Below, in pieces: positions 1 through 5,781 of a stretch of 15,119 nt of DNA. Under the pieces are notes generated by a model. It did not search any database and had not been told where the DNA came from. It saw only the letters and a program-made list of their open reading frames with translations. How positions within the stretch are numbered: the first letter of the stretch is position 1; every line of letters starts with the position of its first letter. The DNA is from Polaromonas sp. YR568. Lineage in GTDB: Bacteria > Pseudomonadota > Gammaproteobacteria > Burkholderiales > Burkholderiaceae. The stretch is taken from contig CAMBWM010000028.1 of NCBI GenBank assembly GCA_945871335.1, positions 1 through 15,119 on the forward strand, read 5' to 3'. A program made the position numbers and the translations under genes.

Positions 1-200
1 TGAACTGACTCTCCTGCAGATTCAAAGACCACGAGTTCCAACGGCAGGCCCAGTTTTTGTGCGAGCGCATGAGCCATATCGACTGAGACGCCAACAACCG
101 TTCGGTCGTCGCTTCGCTTAGCAAGAATCGGATTCCCGACATTGATCGAAACGCGCAATACACCTGTTGGCGCAAGGGAGGTCTGAAGCTGCGAATTCAC
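1..200 (-). CDS. Family 3 solute-binding protein, N-terminal part (cut by window edge)
   Basis: Reading leftward from a GTG codon at 200, the frame is open to the window edge (about 66 residues). After about 12 residues comes GVLRVSINVGNPILA, then VGVSVDMAHALAQKLGLP and LELVVFESAGESVQ. This is the usual opening of the SBP_bac_3 domain (amino-acid-type ABC transporter binding proteins): a first beta strand, a G-x-S-x-D-M-A helix, then a second strand. The GTG start is chosen because GGGAG lies about 10 bases upstream and the domain begins almost at once. There is no signal peptide, which is odd for a periplasmic protein; it could be a cytoplasmic sensor-like member or have another export route. 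A tiny upstream frame (229 to 197, MTTIEGRLAK) ends by overlapping the GTG. The ligand is unknown. The family call is fairly firm, the start less so. Confidence 0.72.
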   Translation of the reverse strand, partial: MNSQLQTSLAPTGVLRVSINVGNPILAKRSDDRTVVGVSVDMAHALAQKLGLPLELVVFESAGESV

Positions 201-229
201 TTCGCCAATCTCCCTTCAATCGTTGTCAT
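197..229 (-). other. Possible 10-codon leader ORF overlapping the start of the binding-protein gene
   Basis: ATG at 229 to 227 opens MTTIEGRLAK, and its TGA (199-197) overlaps the GTG start (200-198) in a GTGA arrangement. The ribosome-binding-like GGGAG of the downstream gene lies inside this mini-frame. It could couple translation of the binding protein, or be chance; ten codons carry little weight. Confidence 0.25.
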
Positions 230-242
230 ATCAGCACCCGGA

Positions 243-292
243 TTGTTGAATTGCAACGAAAAGTAAGCCACTATTTGCAACATATTGAACAA
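243..292. repeat. Imperfect inverted repeat upstream of the binding-protein gene
   Basis: The left arm TTGTTGAATTGCAA (243-256) is mirrored by TTGCAACATATTGAACAA (275-292), with one mismatch and a four-base insertion. The spacer is 18 bp. It lies 43 to 92 bases upstream of the GTG start at 200, so it could be an operator. It also touches the IS30 fragment, so it could be a decayed element end. No clear -35/-10 pair was found nearby. Confidence 0.3.
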
Positions 293-430
293 CCAATATT
301 TTATTCTAGAAATGCCCAGCACAGCGTCACGCACATCGCCGGTCGGATCGGGCGCCACAGGTCCTCGATCAGTCGCGAGTTACGCCGCAATTTCGGCGCT
401 CGCGCGTACCGTCCAAAACAAGCTAGTGAG
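290..430 (+). pseudogene. IS30-family transposase N-terminal remnant
   Basis: The plus-strand frame through 290-430 encodes a peptide with YSRNAQHSVTHIAGRIG, RHRSSISRELRRN and then AYRPKQASE. This is the helix-turn-helix region near the N-terminus of IS30-family transposases, where a G-R-(S/H)-x-S-(T/S)-I-S-R-E-L-R-R-N recognition helix is followed by Y-R-x-x-x-A. A complete transposase would have over 300 residues with a DDE catalytic core; here the frame stops at 454 with no core. It is a decayed fragment with no transposase function. The identification rests on the motif alone. Confidence 0.6.
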
Positions 431-446
431 CTGATGTGCTTTCTGA

Positions 447-692
447 AGCCTTAAGCTGGAAGTCACGGGCCTCAAACTCAGCACTGCAGGTGAAACGAGA
501 ACCTTGTACAGCCTGCGCCACAGCAGCATCATGTTCCGATTACTGTTTGGCAGAACGGTGGACACCTTGACCCTGGCGCGCAATGCCAGAACCAGCCCCG
601 AGATGATTGACCGCTTCTATGCAGCACCCTTGCAAGGCGAGATGAATGTGGGTGAGCTGCAGAGCAAGCGACGGCCGCGTCTTTGTGAATAG
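447..692 (+). pseudogene. Tyrosine recombinase/integrase C-terminal remnant
   Basis: The frame is open from 447 to the TAG at 690-692. It includes GETRTLYSLRHSSIMFRLL, then LTLARNARTSPEMIDRFYA and LQGEMNVGELQSKR. The YSLRH segment carries the conserved R-x-x-H pair of tyrosine recombinases, and the M-I-x-x-F-Y segment carries the catalytic tyrosine near the C-terminus. Everything N-terminal to this is missing: a stop (444-446) precedes it and the IS30 fragment abuts it directly. It is therefore the tail of an integrase cut off by a rearrangement. It is evidence of past site-specific or phage-type integration here, but cannot be active. Confidence 0.7.
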
Positions 693-787
693 CGCTGGGG
701 GCGGTGGGTGCCGAGCAAAAATCACCAGCCTCCTTATTGCGGTTAGTCAACGTTGCACTTCGTACTTGAATCCGCCATGGGTAAAAA

Positions 788-1447
788 TTAGTCAACTGAT
801 AAGTGCCCTGTTTTGACAAAGATTGTGCAACCTTCGACGCTAAAAGGTTTGTGTGAGCTCATGTGCGGACTACGCAACCAAGTTCCCTTGGGGTAGCGTC
901 CATGCTCATCCTCAAACACGCCATCAATGACAAATATTTCTTCGCCCCCAAAATGCCTGTGAGGGTTGAAATAAGTACCCGGCGCCCATCGAACCAAGGC
1001 CGTACTGGTGGTGCCAAATGCGGCTAGTGGCAGCACTGTCAGACCAGGCGCCATTCCAGCAAACCAAGACGATGAGTGAGTGTTGATGACTACGCGCTCA
1101 TCATCTAGGGGATCAAGGTATCTGAGTTTGACAAACAAGGTGCAGCCTGTGTCTGTAAATGGTGTGTGGGATGAGCCAGCTGGATTCTTGACGTAAGTGC
1201 CTGCGAAATATTGACCATGCTCGTCTTGGAGCTCGCCCTCGAGTACCAGGAATTCTTCCCCTAGATCGTGCTGGTGGCGGCTGAAGCTGGATTTGGGCGC
1301 ATAGCGCACTAGGCTGGTAGCGCGAGCAATTTCATCGCCATCGCGCTCGAGCATGACTCTTTCAACACCTTTCTGAGGAGAAGCTAGCCATGGCAAATCG
1401 CCACAATTGACAGCTAATTTTTGAGATAAATCGGTATTGATTTGCAT
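788..1447 (-). CDS. Bicupin, ChrR-like cupin domain protein
   Basis: A 219-residue protein made of two similar cupin domains. Domain 1 has HQHDLGEEFLVLEG (His58, His60, Glu64/65) followed by His94 in GSSHTPF. Domain 2 has HRHFGGEEIFVIDG (His163, His165, Glu169/170) followed by His199 in SSHKPF. Each set is a plausible 3-His/1-Glu metal site. The pattern E-D-E-H-G-x-Y is typical of the ChrR-type cupins found in anti-sigma factor ChrR and in small stand-alone enzymes. No zinc-binding anti-sigma domain is present, so a metal-dependent enzyme role (dioxygenase, isomerase or similar) is more likely than sigma control. The ATG at 1447 has no strong ribosome site. The gene lies 162 bp beyond the racemase gene on the same strand, so it may be last in the operon or have its own promoter. 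The substrate is unknown. Confidence 0.8.
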   Translation of the reverse strand: MQINTDLSQKLAVNCGDLPWLASPQKGVERVMLERDGDEIARATSLVRYAPKSSFSRHQHDLGEEFLVLEGELQDEHGQYFAGTYVKNPAGSSHTPFTDTGCTLFVKLRYLDPLDDERVVINTHSSSWFAGMAPGLTVLPLAAFGTTSTALVRWAPGTYFNPHRHFGGEEIFVIDGVFEDEHGRYPKGTWLRSPHMSSHKPFSVEGCTIFVKTGHLSVD

Positions 1448-1609
1448 GCGGAATTTTCAAGTGTTATTTGCGATACCTTCAAATCCAACGCGACAAGGCC
1501 AATCATAGGTCCAAGCTGTCTGCTGCACCGTGGGAAGTCCAGTTGCTGATTTCTGAGCACTAAGCTTGGCCAAAGACGTCCGGTTTCCAGGCAAGAAGCC
1601 GCCTCATGC

Positions 1610-2338
1610 TCAGGGCTGCGCGGCCAGGATAACTGTTAGCTCATGGGTTAAACCCATAAGCCCCAGCGCTGGCAGAAGCGCGGGGGGGTGTGGCGTGAGA
1701 GCTTGCGCCGCGCGGGCCGCTGCCGCAGCGCCCAGATGAACGTTGTCGAGTACGGGCAGGCTCAGCAGCACTTGCAGTCTGCCTGCTAGGCCCGTAAGGG
1801 CTGCGCCGCCCAGCACGATGCACTGCGCGCCCTCATCCGCAGCGGCTTGGCCTGCGCTCACAAGGCTGGCCATAGCGCTGTCCGGAGCCTCAGCGATTTG
1901 GGCACCTGTGAGTTCTACGGTATGTATGCCCACGAGTTGCCTGTCCAACTGGTTTGCTCGGGCAAACCGTTGAAGCATTGGCCCCCAGGCTTTGCCGCCC
2001 GTGACCACAGCAAATTTTCCCTGCTGGGCAGCTACCAACAAACTCTCGTGTGCCAAACCGATGACGGGCACGGGGCAAATTTCCCGCAAAGCGAGCACCC
2101 CCGGGTCACCAAAACAGGCCACCAGCACGGCGTCATGGCCTGAGTAATGCAAAGCATAGGCATCGAGCACAGCGTGGGCAGCCAGGGCATAGGCGACTTC
2201 GCAGGCAATGTAGGGAGCGCCGAGTCGGGCGGTCACTCCGTCCCATATCGTCTGACCTTGGACATGCCGGCATTCGGTCAGCACCTGAGCCGTCACGCTG
2301 GCACTGGTGTTGGGGTTGATGACTAGAACGCGTTTCAT
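1610..2338 (-). CDS. Asp/Glu/hydantoin racemase family protein
   Basis: A 242-residue cytosolic protein. It starts MKRVLVINPNTSASVT, the hallmark N-terminus of the hydantoin racemase/Dcg1 branch of the Asp/Glu racemase superfamily. The first catalytic-type cysteine is present at Cys75 in VACFGDPG. The second, normally in an L-G-C-A-G-M-like segment near residue 178, is replaced: the sequence reads CIVLGGAALTGLAG, with glycine at 178. Cys173 lies a few residues earlier but out of register. Family members racemise hydantoins or related alpha-carbon acids using a pair of cysteines, so this protein may be a one-base enzyme, act as an isomerase, decarboxylase or hydrolase-like variant, or be inactive. 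It starts 7 bp after the chlorohydrolase-like gene, so the two are co-transcribed and probably act on the same pathway. Confidence 0.82.
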   Translation of the reverse strand: MKRVLVINPNTSASVTAQVLTECRHVQGQTIWDGVTARLGAPYIACEVAYALAAHAVLDAYALHYSGHDAVLVACFGDPGVLALREICPVPVIGLAHESLLVAAQQGKFAVVTGGKAWGPMLQRFARANQLDRQLVGIHTVELTGAQIAEAPDSAMASLVSAGQAAADEGAQCIVLGGAALTGLAGRLQVLLSLPVLDNVHLGAAAAARAAQALTPHPPALLPALGLMGLTHELTVILAAQP

Positions 2339-2345
2339 TGCGGTG

Positions 2346-3812
2346 TTATGAGGTGGCCCAAGGAATCACGGGATGAAACAAAGTGTACGGCTCGGGGGCG
2401 TCAAAAGCTCTTTGGCGATGGCTGGCCATGAGCTTTTGAAACTGCTTGTGCGCTTGGGCGTGCAAGGCCGGTAGGTCCGCACCCAGCACCTGAAAGTCCT
2501 CCATCACGGCCCGGCCCTGAACAAAACTGGCCCGGCAATCCGTGCCGCGACCAGCCAGTAGGAGGTTTTTGAAAGGATCAAAAAAGGGCCCCAGATGCTC
2601 ACCTGTCAGATCGAACACGGCAATGTCGGCTTGCGCCCCGGGTGCCAGTCGTCCGAGGTCTGCGCGGCCAAGAGCTTGGGCACCCCCGAGCGTGGCCGCG
2701 TTGTAGAGGTCGGCGGCCGAAGTGCGTATCGCACTGCCCTCCATGATACGAGCCACGTACAGACCGAGCTGCATGTTGTGCAGCAAGTCCGGCGGCCAGG
2801 TGTCTGTCCCCAAGCCTATTTTGATTCCCGCCTCATGGTATTTTGAAAAAGAGTCCAGCGCCTCACCCGTCCGCGCAAAGACAGCGGGGCAATGCGCAAT
2901 GCTGGCCCCGCTGTGGCGCAGACGCTCCCAGTCTTGCGTTCCAGTTTCCGACACCTGCGGGTGGCCGCTGAGGTAAATGCCATGCGGCAAGATGGCCCGC
3001 TCCGTGAGCAGCCCCAGACTTTCCAGCCATCCCAGAGGTGTTGTGCCGCGCAGTTGGCGCACCAACTCAAACTCATAGACCGACTGGCAGCAGTGCAGCC
3101 GTACCGGAGCCTTAAGTTCCTGGCTGGCAGCAGCCGTGCGGGCCAGCAATGCCGGCGTACAGGTCTCGATGCGATCGGGTGCCAGCAGGCCCCGCACCAG
3201 GCCGCCCTGCGCGCCGTCAAAGTCGCGGAAAAATCGCAGCGCCTCGTCCAGGCCGGCCAGTCCCCGTGGCTCGTCCCAGTGCTGCGCCAGGCTGCGGTCC
3301 CGGCGCACATACGTTGTGCCACTCATGAAGCACGGCCCGATGTAGGTGCGTAGACCAAGCTCTCCTGCGATGGCCGCTACCGACACGAACTCATCGTAAG
3401 TCTCGGCCCACTCGCGGTAGTACATGGAGGTGATCGGCAAAGCGGTAGTGATGCCGTTGCGCAGCAGTTGCGCAAAGGCGTAGCGAACCTTGAAAGCTTC
3501 TTCCTCCAGGGTGTAGGACTCGCGTGGGCCGCGCTGCAGGTAGTCCTCCGACCACAGTCGTCCCATCTCGCGCTTGTCACCATTTTCAAAGGCCAGCACT
3601 CCCGAGTCCAGATCTCCAAGCGCGTCCAGATCAATCAGTCCCGGGCTGATCAGGGCCAGACCGTAATCCACGGTCCGGTCCACGTGACCCTGAAACGCAG
3701 GCCCCACATACTCGATCGTGCTGTCCGAAAAGACGAGCTCGGCGTCTTGCCAGAGTTCATGGCGGGTGCCGTTAAAGCCCACTACATAGGCCGCTTTGAG
3801 TCGTGTTCGCAT
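2346..3812 (-). CDS. Chlorohydrolase-like amidohydrolase lacking the first HxH motif
   Basis: A 488-residue member of the metal-dependent amidohydrolase superfamily, nearest to the chlorohydrolase/Trz/Atz/SsnA group. Barrel features are visible: PGLID at residues 57-61, HCCQS at 240-244, LPHG (His277), IAHCPAVFAR (His307) and LGTDTWPPDLLHN (Asp337). A C-terminal composite-sheet segment ends with GAQADIAVFD and VQGRAV. The strand-1 segment, where the family has G-x-x-(D/N)-x-H-x-H, reads PGLIDLDALGDLDSG with no histidine. I recall related proteins with an LDAL(A/G)DID segment, so this may be a subfamily trait rather than a mutation, possibly with aspartates at the metal site. A GGAGG sits 9 bases before the ATG at 3812. 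It lies 19 bp after the cytosine-deaminase-like gene and 7 bp before the racemase-like gene. Deamination or amide hydrolysis of a cyclic nitrogen compound is inferred. Confidence 0.85.
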   Translation of the reverse strand: MRTRLKAAYVVGFNGTRHELWQDAELVFSDSTIEYVGPAFQGHVDRTVDYGLALISPGLIDLDALGDLDSGVLAFENGDKREMGRLWSEDYLQRGPRESYTLEEEAFKVRYAFAQLLRNGITTALPITSMYYREWAETYDEFVSVAAIAGELGLRTYIGPCFMSGTTYVRRDRSLAQHWDEPRGLAGLDEALRFFRDFDGAQGGLVRGLLAPDRIETCTPALLARTAAASQELKAPVRLHCCQSVYEFELVRQLRGTTPLGWLESLGLLTERAILPHGIYLSGHPQVSETGTQDWERLRHSGASIAHCPAVFARTGEALDSFSKYHEAGIKIGLGTDTWPPDLLHNMQLGLYVARIMEGSAIRTSAADLYNAATLGGAQALGRADLGRLAPGAQADIAVFDLTGEHLGPFFDPFKNLLLAGRGTDCRASFVQGRAVMEDFQVLGADLPALHAQAHKQFQKLMASHRQRAFDAPEPYTLFHPVIPWATS

Positions 3813-3831
3813 CTTGCCAAGCCTCCTCGCT

Positions 3832-5028
3832 TTAAGGCCCTAAAAATAGGCCGTCGCGTGCCACCAGTCGGCCCCGGCTGATGACCGTTCGGCGTGGGCT
3901 CCGGCTGACCACGGCCTCGGCCAAGTTTTCTGCTGGCAACAAGACAAAGTTGGCATCGCATCCAGGCTCAAGTCCGTAACGCTCAATGCCGAGCGCCCGC
4001 GCGCCGCTCGTCGTCACCGCTTCCAAGGCCATGCTGAGATCGGCGTCCTTGCTCCAGCCGAAACGATGAGCCATGAGCCAGGCTCGCTCAAGCATGTCAC
4101 CGTTTCCCATGGGGCTCCAGGCATCCCGGATGCCATCGGAGCCCGAGCACACATTCACGCCGTGGGCGCGAAGCATGGCGACAGGCGGAACGCTCACATG
4201 GGCGGGTGCGCAGGTCATGATGGAAATTTCCAGCGCGGCCAAACGATCGGCCAGCGGGGCGAGTTTCTGGGCGGGAAAGGCGCCCAGCGCGTACGCATGG
4301 CTGATCATGACTTTTCCCTGCATGCCAGATGCATGCGTCAGATCTGCGATGCGCTCGATCTCCCAGCGCCCCAACTCGCCAAGATCATGCAGGTGAATAT
4401 CAATGCCGCATTCATGCGACACGGCCATGTCAAAGATAGCTCGGAGATGGCCGATGGGGTCATGGTCGATACCCGCTGGATCAATCCCGCCCACGACTTC
4501 CACGCCCATGTCCAGCGCGGCACGCATCAGTTCTGCCACGCCGGGCTTGTTGAGCAGGCCGCCCTGGGGAAATGCCACCAGTTGCATGTCGACAATGTGA
4601 GCATATGTCTCGCGCAGCGCCACCATCGCTTCGATGTGCTTTAAGCCCCACTCGGTCTGGGCATCCACGTGGCTGCGAAAGTGCAAAGAGCCTTTGGCGA
4701 TGCAATGCTCGATCAGGGGCCCCGCCCGTTCAGCCATCGGTGAGTTGAGATGCTTCAAGACCCCGTGTTCATTGGCGATACGGTCATTGCGAGTGGGCCC
4801 AGCGCTGTTGCTCCGCCAGGGAAGGGTCCACAGGGTCTTGTCCAAGTGGGTATGCGCCTCGACCAAGGCAGGAAGCAGCAACTGGCCTTGACCGTCATGC
4901 AAACACTCTAAAGCCGGTGTCTCGCCGGCAGGCTTGATGGCCTGAATGCAGCCCCCAGCCAAAATCAGATCGACTGCGGCGCTTTGGCCCCAGGGTCTGA
5001 CATTGCGGATCACCTGGGCAGGGGCCAT
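3832..5028 (-). CDS. Cytosine deaminase-like amidohydrolase (CodA/AtzC type)
   Basis: A 398-residue protein with the full motif set of the CodA/AtzC branch: VEAHTHLDKT (His59, His61), HFRSHVDAQ (118-124), DIHLHDLGELGRWEIE (His212, His214, Glu218), VMISHAYALG (His244) and CSGSDGIRDAWSP (Asp298). This is a mononuclear-metal deaminase architecture that removes exocyclic amino or alkylamino groups from pyrimidine, triazine or similar rings. E. coli CodA and AtzC are the best-known relatives. The ATG at 5028 is preferred over a TTG at 5052 because AGGA lies seven to eight bases before it and the domain starts directly. It begins 32 bp after the flavin reductase-like gene and ends 19 bp before the chlorohydrolase-like gene. 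Genomic context, not sequence, must decide the substrate. Family call firm, cytosine specificity unproven. Confidence 0.88.
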   Translation of the reverse strand: MAPAQVIRNVRPWGQSAAVDLILAGGCIQAIKPAGETPALECLHDGQGQLLLPALVEAHTHLDKTLWTLPWRSNSAGPTRNDRIANEHGVLKHLNSPMAERAGPLIEHCIAKGSLHFRSHVDAQTEWGLKHIEAMVALRETYAHIVDMQLVAFPQGGLLNKPGVAELMRAALDMGVEVVGGIDPAGIDHDPIGHLRAIFDMAVSHECGIDIHLHDLGELGRWEIERIADLTHASGMQGKVMISHAYALGAFPAQKLAPLADRLAALEISIMTCAPAHVSVPPVAMLRAHGVNVCSGSDGIRDAWSPMGNGDMLERAWLMAHRFGWSKDADLSMALEAVTTSGARALGIERYGLEPGCDANFVLLPAENLAEAVVSRSPRRTVISRGRLVARDGLFLGP

Positions 5029-5060
5029 GGGACGTTCCTGTTTTTGAGACAAAGCATGGA

Positions 5061-5696
5061 TCAGCTGATTTCGTCAATGGGATTGACGGATGCGCCCGCC
5101 TTTTCCGGGTCCATCGAAAACCGGTCGCGCGTGCGGATGTAGTAGCTTGCGCCAAAGCGGGCCACCGGAAAGTAGTTTTGCAAACGCACTCGGTAGCGCT
5201 CTGTGTCGATGAGGTCTTCCCGGGCATGCAGCCAAAGCACGGTACCGATGAAAATATGACGACTCGCAGTTTCCAAGGTCTCGGACAAGACGCATTCAAA
5301 AGCCACGGGCGCCTCGACGATCCGGGGTGGCTTGACCGCGCAAGACGGCGCTGATCCAAGGCCCACCTGCTGCAACTCGTTCACATCAGACGGGTACACA
5401 TCCCCGCAGCGGTGCATCTGTTCGGCCATCGGCTCATCGGCGATATGCACCACAAACTCACGGTTGGCCAGAATGTTGGCCGACGTGTCCTTAAGGTGGC
5501 TGTCGCTGAGCTTGTTAACACTGATCATCAAGATCGGAGGGTCTTCCCCCAGCATGTTGAACATGCTGAACGGGGCAGCGTTGACCACGCCGTCGTTGCT
5601 CACCGTGGTCACCAAGGCGATGGGGCGAGGCACGATCAAACTGGCCATGAGCTTGTAGCGCTGGTAGGCGCTGATCGTGCTGAAATCTATCTGCAT
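5061..5696 (-). CDS. Flavin reductase-like (DIM6/NtaB) FMN-binding protein
   Basis: A 211-residue split-barrel flavoprotein. The segment RYKLMASLIVPRPIALVTT followed by GVVNAAPFSMFNMLGEDPP and the S-(V)-N-K-L-S-D-S-H-L-K-D-T motif is typical of the flavin reductase domain family (COG1853). LANREFVVHIADEP and the middle and C-terminal barrel strands follow. Relatives bind FMN and either supply reduced flavin to a partner monooxygenase (NtaB, RutF) or are flavoenzymes themselves. ATG at 5696 is chosen over TTG at 5732 because AAGGA precedes it and the family begins with this short N-terminus. No monooxygenase is present in the window, so the partner is elsewhere or the protein acts alone. It sits between two amidohydrolase genes in the same operon, pointing to one redox step in their pathway. 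Confidence 0.85.
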   Translation of the reverse strand: MQIDFSTISAYQRYKLMASLIVPRPIALVTTVSNDGVVNAAPFSMFNMLGEDPPILMISVNKLSDSHLKDTSANILANREFVVHIADEPMAEQMHRCGDVYPSDVNELQQVGLGSAPSCAVKPPRIVEAPVAFECVLSETLETASRHIFIGTVLWLHAREDLIDTERYRVRLQNYFPVARFGASYYIRTRDRFSMDPEKAGASVNPIDEIS

Positions 5697-5781
5697 GGGG
5701 TCCTTGGTTTCGATACAAATGCGCCTAGGCAAGGCCGGCGGTACGGCAAGGCAGGACAGGCCGGACCGGGCAGGTTTTAAC

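Noticed and set aside
1448..1609. Gap between racemase-like and bicupin genes searched for a terminator or promoter
   Set aside because: No convincing hairpin with a U-run and no clear promoter hexamers were found.
4066..4644. 192-residue plus-strand open frame opposite the CodA-like gene
   Set aside because: Shadow of a gene with complete catalytic motifs; no domain and no ribosome site.
5029..5052. TTG start for the CodA-like gene
   Set aside because: The internal ATG at 5028 has an AGGA at good spacing and begins the domain directly.
5697..5781. Two GGCAAGGC repeats (5728-5735 and 5745-5752) in the gap before the flavin reductase-like gene
   Set aside because: Short GC-rich repeats 17 bp apart with no symmetry or likely function; probably chance.
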